Origin: Planctomycetota bacterium
Lineage (GTDB): Bacteria > Planctomycetota > Planctomycetia > Planctomycetales > Planctomycetaceae
Direction of reading: 5' to 3'
Assembly (NCBI GenBank): GCA_014584345.1
Contig: JACTNB010000011.1
Coordinates: 1-64,000, forward strand
DNA: 64,000 bases
In this document: positions 35,976-44,804 of the stretch, one piece after another
How positions within the stretch are numbered: position 1 is the stretch's first letter
Layout of the letters: each line of letters begins with the position of its first letter
Translations under genes and position numbers: made by a program
The notes under the pieces: model-generated
Databases searched by the model: none
Told to the model about the DNA's origin: nothing
Seen by the model: the letters and a program-made list of their open reading frames with translations, nothing else

Positions 35976-37016
35976 ATGTTTGGTAAAACCGTCTCGTTAA
36001 AGGCGCTGGCGATACTGTGTCGCTCGTTGAGTACCCTGCTCGATTCCGGCGTGACGGCTCATCGGGCCTTTCAGATAGCCGGGGAAAAGGCAGGGTCGGC
36101 GGGGGTCCGGCAATCCACGGCTGCCATTGCCGAGGAATTGAAAAAGGGGCAGGACATCACCTCCGCGCTGGAGGAGCAGCAGGTGTTTCCCGATCTGCTG
36201 GTCAGCATGGTTTCCGTGGGGGAACAAACAGGAGCGCTGCCCGAGATTCTGCGGGGACTGGCGGATCACTACGAGAATCTGCTGCGGCTGCGCAAGAACT
36301 TTTATCGAGCCATTGCCTGGCCCGTGATCCAGTTCGTGCTGGCGGTGTTCGTGATTGCGGGCCTGATCTTTCTACTCGGCTGGATCGCCGATTCGCGCCA
36401 GACCGAAACGATCGATGTTCTGGGCTGGGGCCTGACGGGAACCAGCGGCGCGCTCACCTGGCTGGGATTTGTGTTCGGCAGTGCGTTCACGGTTTATCTG
36501 AGTTACCGCTTTATCAAGGCATCCGTGGTGGGCCAGAAATATCTTGATGGGCTGCTGCTGCGAATTCCCGTGCTGGGGCGCTGCCTGCGTTCGTTTGCGA
36601 TTGCCCGTTTTGCCTGGTCGTATCATCTGACCCAGGAAGCGGGGATGCCGGTGGATGAAAGCATCCACTCGGCGATGCGCGCCACCAATAATGGGGCATT
36701 CGTGGCCGCCGCCCCCCTGATTATTTCCGCCATCAAGCAGGGCGAAAGCGTAACCGACGCGCTGCGGTGGACGAATCTGTTTCCGACCGACGTGATCGAG
36801 ATGATTCATGTGGGGGAAACCACGGGGACCGTGCCGGAAACCTTGCAGCGTCTCAGCCCCCATTTTGAAGACGAGGCCCGCCGGGCCCTGGAAACACTGG
36901 CTGGCATGCTGGGATGGGGCGTGTGGCTGGCGGTCGCCGCATTTATCATTTTTGTTGTATTCAGCATCATGTTATGGTACATCGGAATCATCAACGAGGC
37001 GTTGCAGGGCATTTAA
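35976..37016 (+). CDS. Type II secretion / type IV pilus inner-membrane platform protein (GspF/PilC family)
   Basis: A 346-residue polytopic membrane protein with two T2SSF domains. The first covers about 10-130 (LCRSLSTLLDSGVTAHRAFQ ... VSVGEQTGALPEIL) and the second about 205-325 (FAWSYHLTQEAGMPVDESI ... IHVGETTGTVPETL). Hydrophobic helices occur near 122-145, 165-185 and at the C-terminus. The ATG at 35976 has a GGGGCGGGGG purine tract upstream. No GspE/PilB ATPase, secretin or pilin gene is adjacent, so it is an orphan component here, though the window's DUF1559 prepilin-like proteins may use such a platform elsewhere encoded. Confidence 0.88.
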   Translation: MFGKTVSLKALAILCRSLSTLLDSGVTAHRAFQIAGEKAGSAGVRQSTAAIAEELKKGQDITSALEEQQVFPDLLVSMVSVGEQTGALPEILRGLADHYENLLRLRKNFYRAIAWPVIQFVLAVFVIAGLIFLLGWIADSRQTETIDVLGWGLTGTSGALTWLGFVFGSAFTVYLSYRFIKASVVGQKYLDGLLLRIPVLGRCLRSFAIARFAWSYHLTQEAGMPVDESIHSAMRATNNGAFVAAAPLIISAIKQGESVTDALRWTNLFPTDVIEMIHVGETTGTVPETLQRLSPHFEDEARRALETLAGMLGWGVWLAVAAFIIFVVFSIMLWYIGIINEALQGI

Positions 37017-37073
37017 CCGGTAACGTGTTCGCACACCCCGAGTCGCTTTCACCTTCATCGCGCAGGATTACTC

Positions 37074-38126
37074 ATGAAAACTCCCCGCACCGCACTGCTG
37101 GCTTCCGCGCTGGTTCTGTTCTGTAGTGGCCTGCTGGTTACCTCGGGCTGGTCGGTGTTTCAACCAGCCACCGCGATCACGGGGGTAACCCGTCTGGCGG
37201 GTGAGTTTCTGGAAAGCCTGGAGCCGAAACAACACGAGCAGGCCGTGCTTTCCTACGATTCCGAATTGCGGGTCAACTGGCACTTCATTCCCATGGAAAC
37301 ACGCAAGGGACTGAAACTGCGGGACATGACCGAACCGCAACGGGACCGGGCCTACAAACTGTTGCAGACATGCCTGAGCGAGGCGGGTTACACCAAGGCG
37401 CGGGGTATCATGAATCTGGAAAAGCTGCTGTATTCGCTGGAGGCAGTGGGCCAGCGGGAACGCCGCGATAATCTGAAATACTACTTCACCTTTTTTGGCG
37501 ATCCCCGGCAAGAGGAACGCTGGGGGATCAGTATCGAGGGGCATCATCTTTCGTTGAACTTCGTGTTTGAAGGGGACCGCATGGTCGCCAGCACGCCTCA
37601 ATTCTTCGCCGCGAACCCGGCGGTCATCAAAACGCAAAATTCCCTCGGTTTCGAGCAGGGAAAACAGATTCTGCGGGACGAACAGGAACTGGCGTTTCAA
37701 TTGGTCCAGTCGCTGACTGCTGAACAGCAACGGGGTGCCATTATCGATGCGAAGGCTCCCAAGGAAATCCGCAACGCCGGCGCGGTGCATCCGCCCCAGG
37801 AACCGGCCTCGGGCATCCCGGCGGCTCAATTGCTGCCCGAGCAGCAGAAAATGTTGCGCCAACTGATCGACGCCTATGCCGGGGCCATTCCTCCCAAGGT
37901 GGCGGCCTTGCGACTCAAGCAAATTGAAGAGGATGGATTCAAGAACGTGCACTTTGCCTGGGCCGGGGCCACGCAACCCGGCATCGGCCACTATTACCGC
38001 ATTCAGGGAGAGTCGTTCCTGATCGAGTTTGTCAACACTCAGCCCGACGCAGCCGGCAATCCGGCGAATCACATTCACTGCGTCTGGCGTGATATGCACG
38101 GAGATTTCGCCCTGTCGGCGGAATAG
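37074..38126 (+). CDS. DUF3500 family secreted protein
   Basis: A 350-residue protein with an N-terminal signal peptide or anchor (MKTPRTALLASALVLFCSGL). The rest matches the DUF3500 family: SYDSELRVNWHFIPMETRKGL, EGHHLSLNFVFEGDRMVASTPQFF and the C-terminal HIHCVWRDMHGDFA block. AGGA lies seven bases upstream of the ATG. DUF3500 proteins have no assigned biochemical activity; several conserved His residues (GHH, HIH, MHGD) suggest metal binding, which is speculation. It follows the GspF-like gene by 57 bases and may share its transcript. Confidence 0.85.
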   Translation: MKTPRTALLASALVLFCSGLLVTSGWSVFQPATAITGVTRLAGEFLESLEPKQHEQAVLSYDSELRVNWHFIPMETRKGLKLRDMTEPQRDRAYKLLQTCLSEAGYTKARGIMNLEKLLYSLEAVGQRERRDNLKYYFTFFGDPRQEERWGISIEGHHLSLNFVFEGDRMVASTPQFFAANPAVIKTQNSLGFEQGKQILRDEQELAFQLVQSLTAEQQRGAIIDAKAPKEIRNAGAVHPPQEPASGIPAAQLLPEQQKMLRQLIDAYAGAIPPKVAALRLKQIEEDGFKNVHFAWAGATQPGIGHYYRIQGESFLIEFVNTQPDAAGNPANHIHCVWRDMHGDFALSAE

Positions 38127-38286
38127 TCCCATCACTCCAGAGAGACTTCGGCAGGGCTGATCGGACGAGGCGTGGAAAACATTTGTTTTCAGGGTTGAGA
38201 GTCACCCGGTTTCCGGGAACAATGGAACAGCATCAGCGGGTGTTTCGCATGCGGCCGTTCTTGTTCCCCAGCAGATCAGTTGGCTT

Positions 38287-39420
38287 ATGTCTTCCTCGAA
38301 AACCGAAACCCGCGTTGCGAAATCCGCCCGGTCGGGGAAGGGTTCTCGTCGCAAGCCCGTGGTCGAGGAACAGCCCTGGCAGCTTACCTGCCTGTGTGGC
38401 AGGAGACTTTCGGGCCTGCGCACGGAAAATGAACAGGTTGTCACGTGCGAGCATTGCGATCGCCAGCACTTTGTTCTGCCGGCAAACCCCTACCCTCCCC
38501 CCCAGCGCAAACGAAAACGCAAACTACGGCCACAAGATGCCGGGGCGGTCTGGAAAACTGTTGCACGCGGCGTGGGCGGATTTCTGCTGCTGCTTCCTCG
38601 GCTGTTACGATATCTCGTTGTAGGGCTGGGGAAATTCATCCTGGCGCGGTTAAAAGCGTTTCGTTACTGGTTTACTCCGCTGCGCATTGCCATTCTGTCG
38701 CTGTCGTTCGTGGTGCTGCTGGGAGGGATGCTGGCCTATCGCCAGCAACGGTCCCGGCAGGCGGTGCGTACGTTGCGCGATGCGGTCCAACTGGCGGAAA
38801 CTGCGGAAGCGGAAGCGGACTGGTCCAGGGCCACCACGGAATATGCGCGGGCGGCGGAAGCGGTTCGCATTCTCTCGCGGCAAGACGAATTCGCCCGGGA
38901 GATTTTAGAGAAGGATCGGGAGTACCAGGCGGTCGGCAATCTTTGCCCGCTCTCGCTTACGGATTTGATCGAAGAAGCCTCGGGGACGCGGCAGGTCGGC
39001 GGTAGCTGGGACGTGACGTTCCGCCAATCGGTCGAGAATCGTTGGCTGGTGGTGGAAAGCTGGCTTCAACCTGCCCTTGCGGCAGGAGACGAGGACTGGT
39101 TGCAACTGGCTCAACCCCTGATGATTGCCGGGCAGCAGGTGCAACTGCGCTGGCCCGCCCGCCTGGTGCAGGGCATCTCTCCCAGTGAACGGTCCGCCAT
39201 GCATCTGCTGTGTGCCGGCCAGATACAAAGCGTGGCACGCACCGCGGATGCCAGCCCGCATTGGCAAATCACCCTGGTTCCGGAGACGGCGTTTTTGTGG
39301 CGTCATCCCGAAACGTGTGCCGCGATCGGCTTCGAGGTGGAATCTCCCTGGATGCCCGAACTCTCGCTGAAAGCGGTGCTGGCACGACAACGGCAACTTG
39401 AATCGGGATTAGCCCCATGA
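38287..39420 (+). CDS. Zinc-ribbon membrane protein of unknown function
   Basis: A 377-residue protein that I do not recognise. A Ser/Lys/Arg-rich start is followed by a zinc-ribbon-like motif with CLCGRRLSG and VTCEHCDRQHF (about 36-62), then a very basic segment (QRKRKRKLR). Hydrophobic stretches lie near 95-115 and 138-155, the latter a clear transmembrane helix. A heptad-like Ala/Glu/Arg segment follows (about 160-200), and a mostly beta domain ends the protein. The stop codon overlaps the next start (ATGA at 39417-39420), so the two are translationally coupled. A regulatory or anchoring role at the inner membrane is conceivable but not shown. Confidence 0.75.
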   Translation: MSSSKTETRVAKSARSGKGSRRKPVVEEQPWQLTCLCGRRLSGLRTENEQVVTCEHCDRQHFVLPANPYPPPQRKRKRKLRPQDAGAVWKTVARGVGGFLLLLPRLLRYLVVGLGKFILARLKAFRYWFTPLRIAILSLSFVVLLGGMLAYRQQRSRQAVRTLRDAVQLAETAEAEADWSRATTEYARAAEAVRILSRQDEFAREILEKDREYQAVGNLCPLSLTDLIEEASGTRQVGGSWDVTFRQSVENRWLVVESWLQPALAAGDEDWLQLAQPLMIAGQQVQLRWPARLVQGISPSERSAMHLLCAGQIQSVARTADASPHWQITLVPETAFLWRHPETCAAIGFEVESPWMPELSLKAVLARQRQLESGLAP

Positions 39421-40940
39421 GAACGCATATCCTTTCCCGTGGGATCGGCTGGTTGGCCGCGCTGCTGGTTTGCCTGGAAGCAGCGGCAGCCGAGGTGCGT
39501 GAACTTTCCATCCCCGAGTTCGTGGCCGCGCAGCGGGAGTGGAGTCGCTGGGTCGGGGAACCGTTGCGGATTGAGGGTCGCTACTCCTCGTTCACGCGGA
39601 ATGCCATGCAGTTTCAGAAGTGTTCGCTGTTCTTCTACTTGCCTGCGAATGCGATCCGCCCGACGGGGCGCAGCCGTGCGCTCGAAGTGACGGGGCAACT
39701 CAGGGAAGATCGCAACGGCATCGGTTTTCAGGTGGAATCGATGCGTCTGCTGCCCGAAGATGGCGAACTGTTCCATTTGCGCCGCCGTGCCTTGCCCGCT
39801 GATGATCCCTCGGCCTGGTATGAACTGGGTAAGCGGACCGTCCAGCGGGGCGAATTCTACGAGGACGTTTTGCTGGCAAAACTGGGACAGGAAACTCTGC
39901 GAGAAGGTTTGGCGTTGGAGCAGTCGCTCGAACCTGCCCCCACCGTCAACTCGCTGCGCAAACTGGTGGTCAAAGCGGTGGAACTCGGCCTGGCGGACGA
40001 GGTGCGGCTCTCCTTGCTTCACGAAAGCTTTCGGCTGGCATGGGAACAGGGGCGCGCTCGTCCGGAGTTTGACCTGGCGGAATTGCTCAAGCAATTGGGC
40101 GAGGAATTGCCCGGCAGCCTGATGATGCTGCCGGAGGCAAAGTCGCCGCTGCTCAAGCAATATCAGGAAGATCCGGTGGCCACCTATCGGCAGGCAACGG
40201 AACAAGGCCGGAATCAACTCGGGCGACTGTTTTACCTGGAAGTGGTCCGAGAGGAGTACGAACGCAAGCTGGCGGCCTCCGGCGCGAATGGCGAACAGAT
40301 TGCCTCGGACTATGCGAAGCTGGCCCCGGACGATCCCGAAACCGCCGATGATTTCCGCGAGCGGGCCTTGATGTTTCGCACGAAGAACATTGCCACCGCC
40401 CGGCGGGCGGAACTGATGGCGGTGGTCCAGGAATATCGCCGACAGGGCCAGTTGGAGATGGCTGCAACGGCCCAGAAGACCTGGCTCGGTCAGCGGGTGA
40501 GCCAGCTGGACAAGGCCGGTCCTTCCGACTATGCACAATTGGCGCGGGATTACGACGATTGGCTGGGGAATCGCCCGCGGGCCGAGCAAATTCTGCTGGA
40601 GGGAATCCGCCGGTTTCCGGACGACCTCGGCCTGAAAACTGCACTGCAAGAACGGGAATTCGTGCAGGACAAGGGAGAATGGGTGCGGCGAGACGCCGTC
40701 GCCAGGCAGCCGGTAAATCCCATGCAGCAGGCGGCGCAATCGGGGCGGGTGCTTCCAGGAATGTCGCCCGAACAAGTGGTCGCGGCGTTGGGCGCGCCGC
40801 AATCACAGACGCGGATCGCCTCGGCAAGCGAGACCCTTCTGATCTGGAACTATCCGGAATCCCGCCTGGCGATTCAATTCCAGCAACGCCGCGAACGGCA
40901 GGATTTTATCGTCTCGGCCATTCACCCCCTGGGACGATAA
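39417..40940 (+). CDS. Exported protein with TPR-like helices and SmpA/BamE-like C-terminus
   Basis: A 507-residue protein with signal peptide ending near LEAAAAEV. An N-terminal domain of about 100 residues looks beta-rich (EPLRIEGRYSSFTRNAMQF). A long helical part rich in Ala, Glu, Arg and Leu follows (about 125-430). The C-terminal 70 residues contain GMSPEQVVAALGAPQSQ, the pattern seen in SmpA/BamE-type domains, then LLIWNYPESRLAIQFQ. It overlaps the preceding gene by four bases and so is co-translated with it. It may act with that zinc-ribbon membrane protein in the envelope. Biochemical function is unknown. Confidence 0.75.
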   Translation: MRTHILSRGIGWLAALLVCLEAAAAEVRELSIPEFVAAQREWSRWVGEPLRIEGRYSSFTRNAMQFQKCSLFFYLPANAIRPTGRSRALEVTGQLREDRNGIGFQVESMRLLPEDGELFHLRRRALPADDPSAWYELGKRTVQRGEFYEDVLLAKLGQETLREGLALEQSLEPAPTVNSLRKLVVKAVELGLADEVRLSLLHESFRLAWEQGRARPEFDLAELLKQLGEELPGSLMMLPEAKSPLLKQYQEDPVATYRQATEQGRNQLGRLFYLEVVREEYERKLAASGANGEQIASDYAKLAPDDPETADDFRERALMFRTKNIATARRAELMAVVQEYRRQGQLEMAATAQKTWLGQRVSQLDKAGPSDYAQLARDYDDWLGNRPRAEQILLEGIRRFPDDLGLKTALQEREFVQDKGEWVRRDAVARQPVNPMQQAAQSGRVLPGMSPEQVVAALGAPQSQTRIASASETLLIWNYPESRLAIQFQQRRERQDFIVSAIHPLGR

Positions 40941-41028
40941 GACACACGACAGCCGAAGGGCTCCCCTCTGCGTCACCCGACCCCTTACGGGGATCGGCTC
41001 ACCGGCATTCTGCGCGCGGGGGCAGAGA

Positions 41029-42159
41029 TTACTCCTGGGTGAAATCGGCGAGGCGTTCGCGGAGATAGCCGGCGCGGGCCGTGTTGCGTTCCGCCGAGTT
41101 TAATTCTCGATTCAGTTTTTTTTGCAGATGGGCCGGTTGCGTGAAGATGAGCAGTTCATTTGCCAAGGCGAGATCGGGCATGTCGATCAACCCCAGATTG
41201 ACCCCCATGCGCAGGCTGGAGAGCAGGTGCAGCGTTTCCTCGGAACTGATGGTTTGTGCGTTACGGAGGATGCCGTAGGCGCGGGAGACCTGGTCGTGCA
41301 GTCCCTGTTGATTTTCGGCGAGGAGTGCCTGGCGGACGCGGCGTTCGTATTCAATAACATTGGGCACGACGTCGCAGATCATTTCGACAATTTCGGGTTC
41401 ACTGCGTCCCAGCGTGATCTGGTTGGAGATCTGATAAAAATCCCCCATGGCCTGGCTCCCTTCGCCGTACAGTCCGCGGACGGCCAGGTTCATTTTCTGC
41501 ATGGCCTGAAAGACCTTTTGAATTTCGCGTGTCTGCACGAGCGCGGGGAGGTGCACCATGACACTCACGCGGATTCCGGTTCCCACGTTGGTGGGGCAGG
41601 CGGTGAGGTAGCCGAACTGTTCGTGAAAGGCATAGGGAACCTCGCGTTCGATGGCATCGTCGAGCCGATTCATTTCTTCCCAGCAAGCCTGAAGATTGAA
41701 TCCGCTGCGCAGGACCTGCATGCGGAGATGGTCCTCTTCGTTGATCATGATGCTGGTCTGCTGCCGATCGGCAATCATCACGCCGCGTGGCCCATGGCCT
41801 TCGGAAAGTTCGCGGCTGATCAGTTGTCGTTCCATCAGGAACTGGCGATCAAGGGGGGAAAGCGCCTCGACATCGATGTATTGCAGATCCCGATAGGCGA
41901 GCGGAGGATGCTCCGGCGCCGTTGCGTCGGTCTGTTTCTCCGTACCGGCAGCCGCGGACTCGACCGAGAGTGCCTTGTCGATGCCATCCCGGAGCAGGCA
42001 TTCGATTTCCGACCGCGCGTTGGTGTTGGCGCGGGACAGGAACGGAAAGTGCGCCAGGTTTCTGGCCAGTCGAATTCGACTGGAAACCACGACATCTGAT
42101 TCCAAACCGGTCCCCTCCAGCCAGCCACAGGTCACCGAAAGCAGGGAACGCAGATCCAC
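41029..42159 (-). CDS. mcsB: Protein arginine kinase McsB
   Basis: Phosphagen-kinase-fold enzyme that phosphorylates arginine residues of proteins and marks them for ClpCP in Firmicutes. The phosphagen kinase signature with catalytic Cys is CPTNVGTGIR (Cys about residue 188); SSRIRLARNL and the VMIADRQQTSIMINEEDHLR region supply ATP and arginine contacts, and RGLYGEGSQAMGDFYQISN is family-typical. The GTG at 42159 is chosen because GGAG lies seven bases upstream. The 376-residue product contains an Ala/Thr-rich insertion of about 20 residues near 67-88. No mcsA or clpC gene is adjacent, unlike in Bacillus. Confidence 0.92.
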   Translation of the reverse strand: MDLRSLLSVTCGWLEGTGLESDVVVSSRIRLARNLAHFPFLSRANTNARSEIECLLRDGIDKALSVESAAAGTEKQTDATAPEHPPLAYRDLQYIDVEALSPLDRQFLMERQLISRELSEGHGPRGVMIADRQQTSIMINEEDHLRMQVLRSGFNLQACWEEMNRLDDAIEREVPYAFHEQFGYLTACPTNVGTGIRVSVMVHLPALVQTREIQKVFQAMQKMNLAVRGLYGEGSQAMGDFYQISNQITLGRSEPEIVEMICDVVPNVIEYERRVRQALLAENQQGLHDQVSRAYGILRNAQTISSEETLHLLSSLRMGVNLGLIDMPDLALANELLIFTQPAHLQKKLNRELNSAERNTARAGYLRERLADFTQE

Positions 42160-42441
42160 GTATCTCTCCGAGTGTAAAAGGCGAAGTGCCGACGCACGAT
42201 GACAGCCCCCGGCGAACGCCACATTCGCACACGGGCAGGTGCAATTCTATCTGTAGGGTATTCTATCCGGATGGATAGCTGCAGATCATTGTAAGCAATC
42301 GCGGTGTTGCATTTCCATGCCTGACGGGAGCGGGAGTTTTCCCGGAAGGGAAATGAAGCGCGATCACGCCCACGATGGGGGGCAGCCTGCCTTCGCGCCG
42401 TGTCCGCGGGGGATACATACCCGCAGGAAAGGGAGCGGGAG

Positions 42442-42834
42442 TCAATGGCTCTCGGGCAGGGGGGGAGGCGCCAGTTCCGGGGCCTCTTCGGGCACGATGT
42501 CCAATGTTTCGTTCCCTGCGTTTTCCCACACTTCCGCCTGGGCGGCCCAATATTTCAGGCGATATTCCGCCGGATAATAGACGGGCTTGCAATTCCGACA
42601 GCATTTTCCGTTGGCACAGGGGCAGAGCAGGCGGTTCAGGCCAAAACGTTGCCAGTCGGGCATACCAACGCGACTGATGTCCAACCCAGGGACGTAAAGC
42701 GGGTCGAGTTCCATTTTGTAGTCGGAAACGGTGTCGATGACGCCAGCGTACCGATGGGTCACCCGGTAGCATTGGCATCCCGAGGAGAAGCCCGTTAACA
42801 CAATCAGCAAGGGGAGCAGGTAAATACGTGACAT
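42442..42834 (-). CDS. Small Cys-containing lipoprotein
   Basis: A 130-residue predicted lipoprotein. The signal MSRIYLLPLLIVLTG ends with lipobox FSSGC (Cys about residue 20). The mature part has YRVTHRYAGVIDTVSD, then a Cys-rich patch LLCPCANGKCCRNCKP (about 70-85) and the aromatic segment YYPAEYRLKYWAAQAEVW, with a Pro/Glu-rich tail. AGGA lies about seven bases upstream of the ATG at 42834. I do not recognise the family; the Cys patch could bind metal or form disulfides. It is divergent from queC. Confidence 0.7.
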   Translation of the reverse strand: MSRIYLLPLLIVLTGFSSGCQCYRVTHRYAGVIDTVSDYKMELDPLYVPGLDISRVGMPDWQRFGLNRLLCPCANGKCCRNCKPVYYPAEYRLKYWAAQAEVWENAGNETLDIVPEEAPELAPPPLPESH

Positions 42835-43052
42835 AACAATTCCTGCAATTCCCACCCGGGAATTCCTGGAGAACGAAGGGACGAATCGTTTCTATCCTTC
42901 TCAAATCGACTTTCCGCGCGTTATCCTGCCTCGAATGTATCGATTCCACGGGATAAGCCGAGAATGGCGATAATCCCTTGCGGTTCAGTGAAACCGGGTA
43001 AACTTTGCGGGAACCCCGGGATCGGTTTTTCGCCTCCGAGAGAAAGTACAAC

Positions 43053-43754
43053 ATGTCCGCAGACCGAAAAGCCGTCGTCTTGTTGAGCGGAGGGCTGGAT
43101 TCGTCGACGACACTAGCCATCGCCCAGGCCGAGGGCTTCGACGTGCATGCCCTGTCGTTCGATTATGGCCAGAAACATCGTTTCGAACTCGAGGCTGCCC
43201 GGAAACTGGCGGAGGTGGCCGGCGTGAGTCGCCACGTGATTGTTTCGCTGGATATGAGCCAATTTGAAGGTTCCGCCCTGACGAGCGATCTAGCGGTTCC
43301 GAAGGATCGGTCGTTGACGGAAATGGAATCGACCATCCCCATCACCTATGTACCGGCCCGAAACACGGTGTTTCTCTCGGTGGCCATGGGGTGGGCGGAA
43401 TCGTTGGAAGCCAGCGATCTGTTTATTGGAGTCAATGCGGTCGACTACAGTGGTTATCCCGACTGTCGACCGGAATTTGTGCGTGCGTTCGAAACCCTGG
43501 CCAACCTGGCGACAAAATCCGGGGTGGAGGGGACCGCGAAATGGAAGATCCATGCTCCTTTGATCCAACTCACCAAGGCGGAAATCATTCGCCGGGGAAA
43601 TGAACTAGGAGTCGATTACGCGTTGACGCATACCTGTTATGATCCCGACGACGAGGGCCGGGCCTGCGGCCGATGCGATGCCTGCCTGTTGCGTTTGCAA
43701 GGGTTTGCGCAGGCAGGCTTGTCCGATCCGGCTTGTTATCGGATCAGGGCCTGA
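43053..43754 (+). CDS. queC: 7-cyano-7-deazaguanine synthase
   Basis: Converts carboxy-deazaguanine to preQ0 using ATP and ammonia, in queuosine biosynthesis. The PP-loop VLLSGGLDSSTTLAIA is at about residues 10-25, followed by SFDYGQKHRFEL, VPARNTVFLSVA and GVNAVDYSGYPDCRPEF. The zinc-binding cysteines are C...CGRCDAC near the C-terminus (about 202-218). The ATG at 43053 is chosen over an in-frame start at 43005 because a GAGAGAAAG purine tract lies just upstream. The product is 233 residues, normal. Partner genes queD, queE and queF are not in the window, and no preQ1 riboswitch is visible upstream. Confidence 0.95.
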   Translation: MSADRKAVVLLSGGLDSSTTLAIAQAEGFDVHALSFDYGQKHRFELEAARKLAEVAGVSRHVIVSLDMSQFEGSALTSDLAVPKDRSLTEMESTIPITYVPARNTVFLSVAMGWAESLEASDLFIGVNAVDYSGYPDCRPEFVRAFETLANLATKSGVEGTAKWKIHAPLIQLTKAEIIRRGNELGVDYALTHTCYDPDDEGRACGRCDACLLRLQGFAQAGLSDPACYRIRA

Positions 43755-43956
43755 AATCGCTGTCGAAAAAACTGTTCCGATGCATTTTTCATAAACCTTC
43801 CCTTGAACCACACTCCTGTTCAATCACACGCGATTCCCGTTCGCGGTCGTATCGTGGGGGACTGATTCAGGATGTTCCTCCAGGCGATTTACGATCCGCG
43901 CCTGGTGAAAACCGCAGTGGGACGCATTTTTTTGTTTGTTGTAAGGCTGTTCGCCG

Positions 43957-44664
43957 ATGGTATCGATTCTGTTGCTGCTTCTGGTCTGCGGATTCAGTTA
44001 CCTGTTGGGGTCGATCCCCTTCGGGCTGCTGGTGGCTCGCTGGTTTGGCAAAATCGACATTCGCACAATGGGAAGCGGAAATATTGGGGCGACCAACGTC
44101 GGTCGCGTGATGGGTCTCCGCTGGTTTGTGGTGGTTTTTGTGTTGGATGCTCTTAAGGGCTTGCTGCCGACAGGTTTGGGCATGTGGCTGGCAAGCGGAC
44201 TGGGGTTATGGCAATCAAGTGCTCCCCTGAGGGAGGTCAGCATGACTCTGGTGCCGGTGCTGGCGGGCCTGGCGGCAGTGCTGGGGCACATGTTTCCCTG
44301 TTGGCTCGGTTTTCGCGGGGGGAAAGGGGTGGCCACGGCTCTAGGAGTTGTGGTGGTGCTGGCTCCGTGGGCATCGCTGGCGGCGGCGTTGCTGTTCGGT
44401 GTCTCTTTTGCGATTTGGCGTACAGTCTCGGTCAGTTCAATCCTGGCGGCAATTTCGTTTGGCGTCTTGCAGATGTTTCTGTTGCAGCCGCATCCCTGGA
44501 CGGCCAATTTGTGGCCCCTGGGGATATTCAGCCTGTTGGTCCCGCTGCTGATTGTCTATCGTCATCGTTCGAACATCGCCCGTTTGCTCCGTGGCGAGGA
44601 ACATGCGTTTCGGAAATCCGCTACCGGCATCGAAACAGACAAACCTGCCTCGCCGACCGAGTAA
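43957..44664 (+). CDS. plsY: Glycerol-3-phosphate acyltransferase PlsY
   Basis: Membrane enzyme that acylates glycerol-3-phosphate with acyl phosphate at the start of phospholipid synthesis. The three family motifs are present: YLLGSIPFGLLVA with GSGNIGATNVGR (motif 1), the GFRGGKGVATALG loop (motif 2) and a third near PLLIVYRHRSNIARLLRGEE (motif 3). About six or seven hydrophobic helices are visible. The 235-residue length is slightly above average because of a C-terminal tail. It starts 202 bases after queC, so it may be a separate transcript. Confidence 0.95.
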   Translation: MVSILLLLLVCGFSYLLGSIPFGLLVARWFGKIDIRTMGSGNIGATNVGRVMGLRWFVVVFVLDALKGLLPTGLGMWLASGLGLWQSSAPLREVSMTLVPVLAGLAAVLGHMFPCWLGFRGGKGVATALGVVVVLAPWASLAAALLFGVSFAIWRTVSVSSILAAISFGVLQMFLLQPHPWTANLWPLGIFSLLVPLLIVYRHRSNIARLLRGEEHAFRKSATGIETDKPASPTE

Positions 44665-44804
44665 ATCGCTCGAAAACCTGTTAAAATCCTGTTGTGTCGT
44701 ACGGTCTTCCACCCGTCGTTTTTTTGTATATCACTGCATGTTCGGGCCGTAAACCCGTCGACGTACCCTTTCGCCCCGGTGCGATGGGAAGAGGAGGGAG
44801 AACA

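Noticed and set aside
40965..41010. Terminator between the convergent SmpA-like gene and mcsB
   Set aside because: A small CCCC/GGGG hairpin is present near 40980-41000 but has a bulge and no T run on either strand.
42835..43052. preQ1 riboswitch upstream of queC
   Set aside because: No short aptamer stem with the C/A-rich tail and overlapping ribosome-binding site was recognised.
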